Assembly: GCF_002379085.1 (NCBI RefSeq)
Contig: NZ_NBZW01000009.1
Span: 1 to 64,000, forward strand
Source: Polaromonas sp. AET17H-212
GTDB taxonomy: Bacteria; Pseudomonadota; Gammaproteobacteria; Burkholderiales; Burkholderiaceae_C
DNA: 64,000 bases
Direction of reading: 5' to 3'
In this document: positions 28,797 through 37,693 of the stretch, one piece after another
Layout: each line of letters starts with the position of its first letter
Position numbering within the stretch: position 1 is the stretch's first letter
Notes under the pieces: generated by a model
What the model was told of the DNA's origin: nothing
The model's database searches: none
Seen by the model: the letters and a program-made list of their open reading frames with translations, nothing else
Made by a program: the position numbers and the translations under genes

Positions 28797-29929
28797 AGTC
28801 CACCACCTCACCCACACAGCACATGCCGCCTTCGGCGCTGCCCGAGGCCATGCGCCTGGCCTTGTCGGACGCGCCAGCGCCTGACTGCGCGCACGGCTTC
28901 CCCCGTGCCTGGTGGCGTCATCTCGGCGCCAGCGGCCTGCTCGGTGTGGGGTTCGACAGCGACGGCGGGCCGCCCGTCACGGACGCCGTGCGGGTCAGCG
29001 CTGTGGCCGAAATCGTCGCCCGGGAATCCGCCAGCCTGGGCCTCGGCATGGCGTGGATGATGCAGCAGATGCTGGGGCGCTTCGTGCTGGCGCCGAATCT
29101 GCGCAGCGACCGGCATCGTGCCCTGCTGCAATCAATGACGGTCGGCGACACACTGCTGGCACTCGCGATCTCCGAGCCCGGCACCGGCGCGCATCCCAAA
29201 CACCTGAGCTGCCGGGCGGTTCGGGACGGCGACGACTGGCTCTTAGACGGCCACAAGGCCTTCGTCAGCAACGGCCCGGCCGCCGATGCCATCATCGTGC
29301 TGGCCGTCAGCGGCGAGCACCAGGGGCGCAAGCGCTTCGATGCGTTCGTCGTTGAGGCCAACACACCGGGTCTGACCCGCGAACTGGACGACAAAGTGCG
29401 CGGACTGGCGCCGCTCGGCCATTGCGGCCTGCGCCTGGTCGGCTGCCGGGTGCCGGACAGCCAGCGCCTGGGCGCGCCGGGGCAGGCCTTCGACACCATC
29501 GCGCGGCCGCTGCGCGCGATCGAAGACGCGCTGCTGCTGGGGGCTATGCTCGGCGCCATGCAAGCCGAGCTGGATGCCCTGGCACGCTGGTTCCGCAATG
29601 CAGCCCGCACGCCGGCTTTGACGCGTGACCTGGGCGCCCTGCAACTCGAACTCGATGCCCTGTCACCCGTGGTCCGACATGCTGCCCAGCACCTGGACCA
29701 GCACGGGCCGGACGAGGCACTGGCGGCGTTCAATCTGGGCGCGCGCCGCCTGTTTGATCGCTGGCAAGGCGCCTGTGAATCCTTTGCCGCGGCCCTGGAC
29801 GACCATGAACCGGCCCTGCTCACCCTGGCGCGCGACCTGCGCCTGGTGCTGGGCATAGCCCGCGGCATCGCCGACTCCCGACAACTTCAAGCCGGCGAAA
29901 AAATGCTGCTCACCCAAGGAAACCGATGA
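28793..29929 (+). CDS. acyl-CoA dehydrogenase-like, second of a coupled pair
   Basis: 378 aa and more diverged than its neighbours. A central AISEPGTGAHPKHLSCRA replaces the usual TEPxxGSD motif, then DGHKAFVSNGPAADA. The C-terminal third lacks the GG-type substrate motif and the EGT Glu. It overlaps the upstream dehydrogenase and the downstream MoxR gene by 4 nt each. Likely a partner subunit of the 27621 product rather than an independent enzyme. Confidence 0.88.
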   Translation: MKSTTSPTQHMPPSALPEAMRLALSDAPAPDCAHGFPRAWWRHLGASGLLGVGFDSDGGPPVTDAVRVSAVAEIVARESASLGLGMAWMMQQMLGRFVLAPNLRSDRHRALLQSMTVGDTLLALAISEPGTGAHPKHLSCRAVRDGDDWLLDGHKAFVSNGPAADAIIVLAVSGEHQGRKRFDAFVVEANTPGLTRELDDKVRGLAPLGHCGLRLVGCRVPDSQRLGAPGQAFDTIARPLRAIEDALLLGAMLGAMQAELDALARWFRNAARTPALTRDLGALQLELDALSPVVRHAAQHLDQHGPDEALAAFNLGARRLFDRWQGACESFAAALDDHEPALLTLARDLRLVLGIARGIADSRQLQAGEKMLLTQGNR

Positions 29930-30894
29930 AAACACTTTACCAAACCCACTTTGATTCCATTGATGGCCTGGCGCAGCGCCTGGCTGCGGTCGACTACATT
30001 GCCAGCCGCGAAATCGCCACCTCGGTCTACCTGGGCTTCAACCTGGAAAAGCCGATCCTGGTCGAAGGCCCGGCCGGCGTCGGCAAAACCGAACTGGCCA
30101 AGGGCATGGCCGAGATCCTCGACGTGCCCCTGATCCGCATGCAGTGCTACGAGGGCCTGGACGAGTCCAAGGCCCTGTACGAGTGGAAATACGGCAAGCA
30201 ACTGCTGTACACGCAACTGCTCAAGGACAAGCTGGGCGAGATGATGCAAGGCGCGGTCGGCTTGGCGGCCTCGATCGAACGGCTGCATGCACACGACGAC
30301 CTGTTCTTCTCCGAACATTTTCTGGAGCCGCGCCCGCTCTACCAGGCCTTGCACCAGGAGCGCGGCTGCGTGCTGCTGGTGGACGAGGTTGACAAGTCCG
30401 ATCCCGAATTCGAGGCGTTCCTGCTCGAAGTGCTGTCGGACTTCCAGGTCTCGGTGCCCGAACTCGGCACCATCAAGGCCAAGGTCAAGCCCATCGTCTT
30501 CCTCACCAGCAACAACACGCGCGAGATGAGCGACGCGCTCAAGCGCCGCTGCCTGCATTTGCACATTCCCTTCCCCGAGGCGAAGCTGGAGCGGCGCATT
30601 CTGGAGCGCCGCGTGCCCGGCTTGTCGGCAACCCTGAACCGCGAGCTGGTGGCCTTCATTCAGGCGGTGCGCCAGATGGACCTGAAAAAGCAGCCCTCGG
30701 TCAGCGAGACCATCGACTGGGCCAAAACGCTGCTGCTGCTGCACGCCGAACACCTGAGCCTGGACATGGTGAAGGGCACGCTCAACGTCTTCCTCAAGTT
30801 TGAGCAGGACATTGCCTCGGCCAGCGAGCAACTGTCGGCCCTGCTGCAGCAAGCGCGCAAGGATGCGGAGATTCCCCGTGCAAGCCACGCTTGA
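29926..30894 (+). CDS. MoxR-type AAA+ ATPase
   Basis: 322 aa. Walker A GPAGVGKT (48-55), Walker B VLLVDE (149-154), sensor region VFLTSNNTREMSDALKRRC. MoxR ATPases work with VWA proteins as chaperones that mature or insert cofactors into target enzymes; here the VWA gene overlaps downstream by 17 nt. It overlaps the upstream dehydrogenase-like gene by 4 nt, so the pair is built into the acyl-CoA operon, suggesting a client among these enzymes. The client is unknown. Confidence 0.94.
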   Translation: MKTLYQTHFDSIDGLAQRLAAVDYIASREIATSVYLGFNLEKPILVEGPAGVGKTELAKGMAEILDVPLIRMQCYEGLDESKALYEWKYGKQLLYTQLLKDKLGEMMQGAVGLAASIERLHAHDDLFFSEHFLEPRPLYQALHQERGCVLLVDEVDKSDPEFEAFLLEVLSDFQVSVPELGTIKAKVKPIVFLTSNNTREMSDALKRRCLHLHIPFPEAKLERRILERRVPGLSATLNRELVAFIQAVRQMDLKKQPSVSETIDWAKTLLLLHAEHLSLDMVKGTLNVFLKFEQDIASASEQLSALLQQARKDAEIPRASHA

Positions 30895-32308
30895 AGACTT
30901 TTTCAAGGCGCTGCGCGGCAGCGACCTCGAGATCAGCCTGAACGCCCAGATCGATGCGGCGCGCGCCGTGGAACTGGTGGGCTGGCGCGACCGCACCCTC
31001 CTGAAAAGCGCGCTGGGCACGACACTGGCGAAAACCACCCCGGATCGCGTCCTGTTCGACGAGTCCTTTGACCGCTTCTTCCGTTTCAGCTCTTTTGAGA
31101 ACATGACCGCGCAAGGCCGCCCGACCAAGCACGCTTCCAACCCCGGCGCCGACGCCACACCAGCGCAAGACCTGCCCGAGCAAAGCCCCAAAGACCCGAC
31201 GGCCACCGGCTCCGGCGGGCCGGGCGGCTGCCAGGGCAGCGGTGGCCAGGCCTTGTCGCAATTGCTGCTGGCGGGCGATTCGGCCGCGCTGGCCAAGCGC
31301 ATGCAGGAAGCCGCGCGCGAGGTCGGCCTGACCGACATCTGGTTCTTCACGCAAAAAGGCTACTACACCCAGAAGATCCAGAAGGCCATGGGCCTGGAAT
31401 TGCTGGACCGCGAAATTTCCGACACCAAACGCCAGACGTTGGCGCCCGAGCGCGCTCGCGAACTCGAACGGGTGCGCAAGAAATTGTTCGTGGAGGTGCG
31501 CAATTTCGTCGAACGCAAACTCGCGCTCTACGGCACGGCACCGACGCGCCAGTTGCACGACGATTTCCTGCAATCGCAAAAGCTCTCCAACATCGAAAAA
31601 CGCGATTTCGCGCGCATGCACGTCATCGTCAGCAAGATCGCCAAGCGGCTGGCCGATCGCCACTCGCGGCGCAAGAAAAAACGGGTGCGCGGCCAGCTCG
31701 ACTTCCGCAAGACCCTGCGCAAGAACGCGGCCTACGACGGCGTGATGTTCGAGACCTTCTGGCGCTCCAAAGTGGTGGACCGTCCGCGCGTGGTGGCCAT
31801 TTGCGATGTCAGCGGCTCGGTACGCCAGTACGCGCGCTTTTTGCTGCTGTTCCTGCACAGCCTGGGCGAGCAGGTGAGCGACCTGCGCAGCTTCGCCTTC
31901 ACCAACCACCTGGTCGAGGTGAGCGACACCTTCGAGTCGCTGCCGGTCGAACAAGCGGTCGACAAAGTGATGCAGGCGGTGGGCGGCAGCGGCACCGACT
32001 ACGGGCAGACCCTGCTCGATATTGAAGAACAATTGCTGGGCGACATCGACCGCCGCACCACGGTGCTGATCCTGGGCGACGCGCGCAACAACCGCGGCGA
32101 GGCGCATGTCGAGGTCATGAAGCAGCTTTATGAGCGCGCGCGCCGGGTGATCTGGCTCAACCCCGAACCGACCTCGTTCTGGGGTTTGGGCGACTCGGAA
32201 ATGAAGCGCTACGCGCCCTATTGCCACATCGCGCGCGAATGCAATTCGCTGGCCCACCTGGAAAGCACGCTCGATGCCTTGTTGCGCACCCATTCGGCCA
32301 GCGCGTAG
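30878..32308 (+). CDS. VWA domain protein (CoxE-like) partner of MoxR
   Basis: 476 aa from a GTG at 30878, seven nt after GCGGAG and inside the end of the MoxR gene; an upstream start at 30800 would need a long overlap. The C-terminal half holds a von Willebrand A domain with the metal-site motif CDVSGS and SGTDYGQTL. A Gly/Gln-rich linker lies near residues 105-125. Proteins of this type (CoxE, DUF58/VWA) act with MoxR ATPases in enzyme maturation, as in CO dehydrogenase assembly. Confidence 0.9.
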   Translation: MQATLEDFFKALRGSDLEISLNAQIDAARAVELVGWRDRTLLKSALGTTLAKTTPDRVLFDESFDRFFRFSSFENMTAQGRPTKHASNPGADATPAQDLPEQSPKDPTATGSGGPGGCQGSGGQALSQLLLAGDSAALAKRMQEAAREVGLTDIWFFTQKGYYTQKIQKAMGLELLDREISDTKRQTLAPERARELERVRKKLFVEVRNFVERKLALYGTAPTRQLHDDFLQSQKLSNIEKRDFARMHVIVSKIAKRLADRHSRRKKKRVRGQLDFRKTLRKNAAYDGVMFETFWRSKVVDRPRVVAICDVSGSVRQYARFLLLFLHSLGEQVSDLRSFAFTNHLVEVSDTFESLPVEQAVDKVMQAVGGSGTDYGQTLLDIEEQLLGDIDRRTTVLILGDARNNRGEAHVEVMKQLYERARRVIWLNPEPTSFWGLGDSEMKRYAPYCHIARECNSLAHLESTLDALLRTHSASA

Positions 32309-32340
32309 AGCCCATCCACCCCCGCCCAAGGAACACCGCC

Positions 32341-33981
32341 ATGGCCCGCTCCACCCTGCAACTGCACCCCCATAAAGAACCAGCCGTGGCGCACCCGGCG
32401 GCCACCCTGTTACTGCTACGCGATGGCGCGCAAGGGGTTGAAGTTTTGATGACCCGGCGATCGCCGACAGCCAGCTTTTTACCCGGCGCCTATGTGTTTC
32501 CCGGCGGGCGAGTGGACGCCGACGACCACCAGGCCCACCCGCTGGCGCGCGCACCCGGCGCGGGCGGACGCTACCGCACGGCGGCACTCGCTGCCCTGCG
32601 CGAAACCTTTGAAGAGCTGGGCCTCCTGCTGGCGGTGCAGGCCGACGGCAGCCCCGTCACCCACAGCCACCTGCAGGAGCTCGACCGCGGCCAGGCCCTG
32701 TACCCGCAACTGCACAGTCGGGGCTGGTCGCTTTCGGTTGATCGGGTGCGCATGCTGGCCTGCTGGACCACCGACCGCAGCGTGCCCAAGCGTTTCGACA
32801 CCGCCTTCTTCGCCGCCATGATGCCGGCCCAGCAAGAGCCCGTGGCCGACGAGAAGGAACAGTTCGAGCCCGTCTGGGTCAGGCCCGAGGATGCGCTGAC
32901 GCAGCACCAGGCCGGCAATTTTTTCATGATCTTTCCCACCATCCGCACCCTGCACTGGCTGGCGGAATTCGAGCAGGCCGAGCAGGCCCTGGCTGCCTGC
33001 ACCGACGACGAACCACTGTGGAACTCCTGCCCCCGTGGCGGCATGGTGAGCGGACAGGCGCAGCGCTTCATGGAACAGGACCTGCCCTACGCCGAACTCG
33101 CGCTGGTGTGCCCGTCCGGACAACTGGAGCATGCGCTGGACTGGCAGCACGAGCGGCCGGTGCCCCTGTTGCGGCACCTGCATCGCCTCACCGCCCCCAA
33201 CGCCAGCGTCATGACCGGCCCCGGCACCAACAGCTACATCGTGGGCGACGCGGCCAGTGGTTACATCGTCATTGATCCGGGCCCCTTGCTGAACGACCAT
33301 ATCGAACGCCTGCTGGCGTTCACGGCGGGCAGGGTCAAGGCCATCGTCTGCACCCACTCGCACCCGGACCACTCCCCCGCCGCGCAGCCGCTGGCCCAGG
33401 CCTGCGCCCGCCTGACGGGCCAGACACCACCGGTGCTGGGCCTGGCCTCGGCCGCCACGGCCCGCGCCACGGCGCAGTTCACCCCCGACCGCGCTCTGGC
33501 CGACGGCGAGCGCCTGACGCTGCACGATGGCGAGCACACCAGCACCCTGCGCGTGCTGCACACACCGGGGCACGCCGCCAACCACCTCTGCCTCATCCTC
33601 GAAGAAGACGGTCTGCTGTTCTCGGGCGACCACATCCTCAGCGGCAGTACCACCATCATCGACCCGCCCGACGGCGACATGAGCGCCTACCTCGATTCGC
33701 TGGACCGCCTGGCGCAGGCCTGCGAAAAGGACGGTATCGAATTCATCCTGCCGGCGCACGGCCACGTCATCGGCTGGGCGGCGCAGTCCATTGCGCAGCT
33801 CAAGGCGCACCGCCTGCGGCGCGAGGCCAGGGTGCTGGCGGCCATGCGCGCCGTCCCGCAAGGCGGCCTGGACGACTGGCTACCTCTGGCCTATGACGAC
33901 ACCCCCGCGGCGCTCTGGCCAATGGCACGCCGATCATTGGCGGCCCATGTGCAACGCGTCGAGCAACTGGCGATGTTTTGA
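32341..33981 (+). CDS. Nudix hydrolase-metallo-beta-lactamase fusion protein
   Basis: 546 aa from ATG 32341 (AAGGAACACCGCC upstream). The N-terminal Nudix domain has YVFPGGRVD (51-59) and RETFEELG (87-94). The C-terminal MBL domain has an intact zinc site: CTHSHPDHS (near residue 338), TPGHAANH and FSGDHILSG, then LPAHGHVIG. The fold resembles LACTB2-like hydrolases. It may hydrolyse CoA or CoA-ester by-products formed in the pathway, an inference from context. The minus-strand protein at 15098 is a related fusion with the zinc ligands lost. Confidence 0.92.
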   Translation: MARSTLQLHPHKEPAVAHPAATLLLLRDGAQGVEVLMTRRSPTASFLPGAYVFPGGRVDADDHQAHPLARAPGAGGRYRTAALAALRETFEELGLLLAVQADGSPVTHSHLQELDRGQALYPQLHSRGWSLSVDRVRMLACWTTDRSVPKRFDTAFFAAMMPAQQEPVADEKEQFEPVWVRPEDALTQHQAGNFFMIFPTIRTLHWLAEFEQAEQALAACTDDEPLWNSCPRGGMVSGQAQRFMEQDLPYAELALVCPSGQLEHALDWQHERPVPLLRHLHRLTAPNASVMTGPGTNSYIVGDAASGYIVIDPGPLLNDHIERLLAFTAGRVKAIVCTHSHPDHSPAAQPLAQACARLTGQTPPVLGLASAATARATAQFTPDRALADGERLTLHDGEHTSTLRVLHTPGHAANHLCLILEEDGLLFSGDHILSGSTTIIDPPDGDMSAYLDSLDRLAQACEKDGIEFILPAHGHVIGWAAQSIAQLKAHRLRREARVLAAMRAVPQGGLDDWLPLAYDDTPAALWPMARRSLAAHVQRVEQLAMF

Positions 33982-33986
33982 ATCCC

Positions 33987-34505
33987 ATGCGCTTTTTTAA
34001 AAACCCACAGGAGCCCAATTTGAATACCAACGCCCCCCACCTTGACCGCATCGCCGCCTGCAAGCAAAGCTGGAACGATAGCCCCTTTCTGAAGGCGCAA
34101 GGGCTGGAAGTTGAAGAAACAGCCGTAGGCCGGGCTATTGTGCGACTGCCTAAAGCCCTCCCCACCCAACGCGGCGGCGGCGGTTCGGACACCGTGCTCA
34201 ATGGCGGCGTCATCTCTTATATGTTTGACGGCGCGCTTGGCTGGGCCATCATCTCCTCGCTGCTGGCCATGCCCGAGGCGGCCGACATTGACCCCTTCGA
34301 GCTGCGCCAGTTCACGATCAACCTCGACATCACCTTCCTCAACGCCGCCATGGGCGATAGCTTCGAGGCGCGCGGCAATGTGGTGCGCATCAGCCGCACG
34401 ACGGCATTTGCCGAAGGGGAGTTCCTGGATGCCAATGGCACAGTCTGCGCCACGGCCAAGGGCATCTGGCGCGTGTTCTGGCCGCGCAGCACCGTGTCCG
34501 CCTGA
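33987..34505 (+). CDS. PaaI-type hotdog thioesterase
   Basis: About 172 aa from ATG 33987. An alternative start is TTG 34020, which has a strong AGGAG six nt upstream and may be the real one. The hotdog core shows LNGGVISYMFDGALGWAI and FTINLDITFLNAAMGDSFEARGNVVR, the pattern of PaaI/YbgC-like acyl-CoA thioesterases. It probably releases CoA from dead-end acyl-CoA. It starts within a few bases of the Nudix-MBL stop and is followed by the AtuA-like gene after 39 nt. Confidence 0.88.
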   Translation: MRFFKNPQEPNLNTNAPHLDRIAACKQSWNDSPFLKAQGLEVEETAVGRAIVRLPKALPTQRGGGGSDTVLNGGVISYMFDGALGWAIISSLLAMPEAADIDPFELRQFTINLDITFLNAAMGDSFEARGNVVRISRTTAFAEGEFLDANGTVCATAKGIWRVFWPRSTVSA

Positions 34506-34544
34506 ACCCGCGATCCAGGCTTCCCCCCACAAAAGGAGACAAAC

Positions 34545-36326
34545 ATGAAACAAAGCACCCTTCGCATCGGCAGCGCCTCGGGCTTCTGGGGCGACAGCGA
34601 GTTCGCCGCCGCCCAACTGGTGCAGCGCGGCAACATCGACGTCCTGGTGTTCGACTACCTGGCCGAAATCACCATGTCGCTGCTCAGCCGCGCCAAGGCC
34701 AAGGATCCGGCACTGGGCTATGCACCGGATTTCGTGACCACCCTCCAGCCCCTGATGAAGGAGATCAAATCACGCGGCATCAAGGTCATTGCCAATGCCG
34801 GCGGCGTCAACCCGTCCGCCTGCCGCGCCGCGCTGGTGGCGGCAGCGCTGGCCGAAGGCGTCGACCTGAAAATCGCCGCCGTGCTGGGCGACGACCTGAT
34901 GCCACAGGTGGACGCGCTGCGCGCCGCCGGCACCCGGGAGATGTTCTCCAGCAGCCCCTTCCCCGCCAAAGTGATGAGCGCCAACGCCTACCTCGGCGCC
35001 TTCCCGATTGCGGCCGCGCTCGATGCCGGCGCCGACATCGTGGTCACCGGCCGCTGCGTCGACAGCGCGGTCACGCTGGCGCCGCTGATCCATGCCTTTG
35101 GCTGGACCGTCGCCGACCACGACCGCCTGGCGCTTGGCAGCCTGGCCGGCCACCTGATCGAGTGCGGCACGCAGGCCACCGGCGGCAACTACACCGACTG
35201 GGACACGGTGCCGGGCTGGGACGACATGGGCTTTCCCATCGCCGAGTGCCGCGCCGACGGCAGCTTCGTGATCACCAAGCCCGAAGGCACCGGCGGGCTG
35301 GTCTGCCCCTCGACCGTGGGCGAGCAGATGCTGTACGAGATCGGCGACCCGCGCGCCTACATCCTGCCCGACGTGGTGTGCGACTTCACCGGCGTGACGC
35401 TGACGCAAGTCGGCCCGAACCGCGTCGAGGTCAAGGGCGCGCGCGGCCTGCCGCCGACCGACCAGGCCAAGGCCAGCATCACCTACGCCGACGGCTTTCG
35501 GGCCATGAGCCTGTTCATGATCGGCGGCATCGATGCCGGCGCCAAGGCGCAGCGCGTCGGCGCCGCCATGCTGGCGCGCATGCGGCGCCACTATGCGCAG
35601 CGCGGCTGGCCCGACTTCACCGAAACCTGTGTCGAGGCCATCGGCGCCGAAGACACCTACGGCCCCCATGCGCGGCCCGATGCGCGCGAGGTGATGCTCA
35701 AAGTGGGCGTGCGCCATCCAGTCAGGGATGCGCTCGAACTGTTTTCGCGCGAGGTGGCGCCCATGGCGCTGATGTCGGCCCCGGCCATCACCGGTTTCAC
35801 CGGCGGCCGGCCCAAAGTGCAGCCGGTGGTTCGGCTGTTCTCCTGCCTGGTGCCCAAGACGCGGGTGGCCGCCAGCATCGACATGGGCGAGCAGACCGTG
35901 GCAGCACCCCAGTTGAACGGCCAGACGTTTGATCCGGCAACCCTGCCCCAGGTCGGCGGCCCCCTGCCCGCCGCCGACGCCTTTGCGCGCGGCACGCGCA
36001 CCGTGCCGCTGGTCAAGCTGGCTTGGGGCCGCAGCGGCGACAAGGGCGACGCCGCCAACATCGGCATCCTCGCGCGCCAACCCGACTACCTGCCCTTCAT
36101 CCGCGCCGCCCTGACCGAGCAGGCGGTGGCGGCCTGGTTCGCCCACCTGGTCAAGGGCAGCGTGCGGCGATTCGATTTGCCCGGCACGCACGCGCTGAAC
36201 TTTCTGATGCACGAAGCCCTGGGCGGCGGCGGCATCGCTTCGGTTCGCATGGACTCGCAGGGCAAAGCCTTTGCCCAGATGCTGCTCGATTTTCCAGTCC
36301 CGATTCCAGCCGACCTGGCGCTTTGA
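34545..36326 (+). CDS. atuA: AtuA family protein (acyclic terpene utilisation, DUF1446)
   Basis: 593 aa. Begins LRIGSASGFWGDSEFAAAQL, then IDVLVFDYLAEITMSLLSRA and VIANAGGVNPSACRAAL, characteristic of AtuA, plus a C-terminal domain starting near LVKLAWGRSGDKGDAANIG. In Pseudomonas atuA belongs to the citronellol/geranyl-CoA cluster; the biochemical role is not settled. Preceded by AAAAGGAG. Its presence with a two-subunit carboxylase is the main reason to suspect an isoprenoid-type substrate here, but AtuA-like proteins occur in other acyl-CoA clusters too. Confidence 0.88.
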   Translation: MKQSTLRIGSASGFWGDSEFAAAQLVQRGNIDVLVFDYLAEITMSLLSRAKAKDPALGYAPDFVTTLQPLMKEIKSRGIKVIANAGGVNPSACRAALVAAALAEGVDLKIAAVLGDDLMPQVDALRAAGTREMFSSSPFPAKVMSANAYLGAFPIAAALDAGADIVVTGRCVDSAVTLAPLIHAFGWTVADHDRLALGSLAGHLIECGTQATGGNYTDWDTVPGWDDMGFPIAECRADGSFVITKPEGTGGLVCPSTVGEQMLYEIGDPRAYILPDVVCDFTGVTLTQVGPNRVEVKGARGLPPTDQAKASITYADGFRAMSLFMIGGIDAGAKAQRVGAAMLARMRRHYAQRGWPDFTETCVEAIGAEDTYGPHARPDAREVMLKVGVRHPVRDALELFSREVAPMALMSAPAITGFTGGRPKVQPVVRLFSCLVPKTRVAASIDMGEQTVAAPQLNGQTFDPATLPQVGGPLPAADAFARGTRTVPLVKLAWGRSGDKGDAANIGILARQPDYLPFIRAALTEQAVAAWFAHLVKGSVRRFDLPGTHALNFLMHEALGGGGIASVRMDSQGKAFAQMLLDFPVPIPADLAL

Positions 36327-36364
36327 CAAACGCCCATCAACAACCCAAGACGGAGACACCCACC

Positions 36365-37558
36365 ATGAGCACCCCAGCCACCACCGCCATTGCCAACACC
36401 GCTTCCGCAAGCCTGCGCGAGCGCATCCGCGACGTGCAGGAAGCCGCCCGCGGCGTCACCACCCTGTACCCGCGCAGCTACATCCTCCAGTGCATCAAGG
36501 AAGACCGCTTCCCCGATGAGCTGTGGCAAAAGCTCGGCGAGTTCGGCCTGCTCGGCCTGTCCGTCCCGGAAGAGTACGGCGGCTCCGGCGGCGGCGTGCT
36601 GGAGATCACCGCGCTCAACGAGGCGCTCGCTTTGGCCGGCGTGCCCACACTGTTCCTGGTCGTCACCGGGCTGGGCCGGGTGCCGATCATGCGCCACGGC
36701 ACGCCCGAGCAAATCAAGAAATACGTCACGCCCACCTGTACCGGCGAGAAGAAGCTGTGCTTCGCCATCACCGAACCCAATGCCGGCACCAACAGCTTTG
36801 CCATGACCACGCTGGCCACACCGGACGGCGATGGCTGGATGCTCAATGGCCAGAAGGTCTTCATTTCCGGCGCGCGCGATGCCGACTACATGCTGGTGAT
36901 CGCACGCACCACCAAGGCAGGCGAGGTAAAGCACCGCACCGACGGCATCTCGCTGTTCGTGCTCGACATGAAAACGCCCGGCATCCAGCTGGCGCAACTC
37001 AACATCCAGGTCGAAACTGCCGAGCGCCAGTACATGGTGTTCTTTGACAACGTCAAGCTGCCCGCCGACGCGCTGATCGGCGAAGCCGGCAAGGGCGCCA
37101 AGCTGATGTTCGAAGGCCTGAACTCGGAGCGCCTGCTGGCCGCCGGAGCCGCCATCGGCCTGGGCGACTATGCGCTGGCCAAGGCGGTGGCCTATTCGAA
37201 GGAGCGCAAGCCCTTCGGCAAGCCGATCGGCTCCTACCAGGCACTGCAGCACCGCATGGCGCAGGCCAAGGCGCAGATCGAGGCAGCGCGCCTGATGACC
37301 TACAACGCCGCCGAGCGCTTCGACGCCGGCGAGGATGCCGGCGCCCACGCCAACATGGCCAAGCTGCTGGGCTCGCAAGCGGCGGTGGCCGCCGTCGAGG
37401 CCGCGCTGCAAACCCACGGCGGCTACGGCTTTGACCGCGACTACGACATCATTACGCTGTGGCCCATGGTCCGCCTGCTGGAAATCGCGCCGATCAACAA
37501 CGAGATGCTGCTCAACTACATCGGCGAACATGTGCTGGGCTTGCCGAAGTCGTACTGA
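36365..37558 (+). CDS. acyl-CoA dehydrogenase
   Basis: 397 aa from ATG 36365; the frame extends far upstream without a ribosome site. Motifs CFAITEPNAGTNSFAMTTLA, NGQKVFISGARDADY, QTHGGYGFDRDYDI. The C-terminus EIAPINNEMLLNYIGEHVLGLPKSY lacks the EGT motif and ends in the same LGLPKSY as the dehydrogenase at 1309, so the two belong to one subtype. Last enzyme gene of the carboxylase/atuA operon; TetR genes follow. Confidence 0.94.
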   Translation: MSTPATTAIANTASASLRERIRDVQEAARGVTTLYPRSYILQCIKEDRFPDELWQKLGEFGLLGLSVPEEYGGSGGGVLEITALNEALALAGVPTLFLVVTGLGRVPIMRHGTPEQIKKYVTPTCTGEKKLCFAITEPNAGTNSFAMTTLATPDGDGWMLNGQKVFISGARDADYMLVIARTTKAGEVKHRTDGISLFVLDMKTPGIQLAQLNIQVETAERQYMVFFDNVKLPADALIGEAGKGAKLMFEGLNSERLLAAGAAIGLGDYALAKAVAYSKERKPFGKPIGSYQALQHRMAQAKAQIEAARLMTYNAAERFDAGEDAGAHANMAKLLGSQAAVAAVEAALQTHGGYGFDRDYDIITLWPMVRLLEIAPINNEMLLNYIGEHVLGLPKSY

Positions 37559-37693
37559 GCCGATGGCCGTCATCCCCGGCACCGACCACCCGGACCGAGG
37601 TTCGCAACACGGTCGAGGCCGCCGGCCGCCGTTTTCGGGGTGGCCTGAGCTTGCGAACCGGCACCATTGGCAGGCGTCGCTACTCGTTCGCTG

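Noticed and set aside
30794..32587. 597-codon minus-strand open frame
   Set aside because: Lies opposite the VWA gene and the Nudix start; a shadow frame of GC-rich coding DNA.
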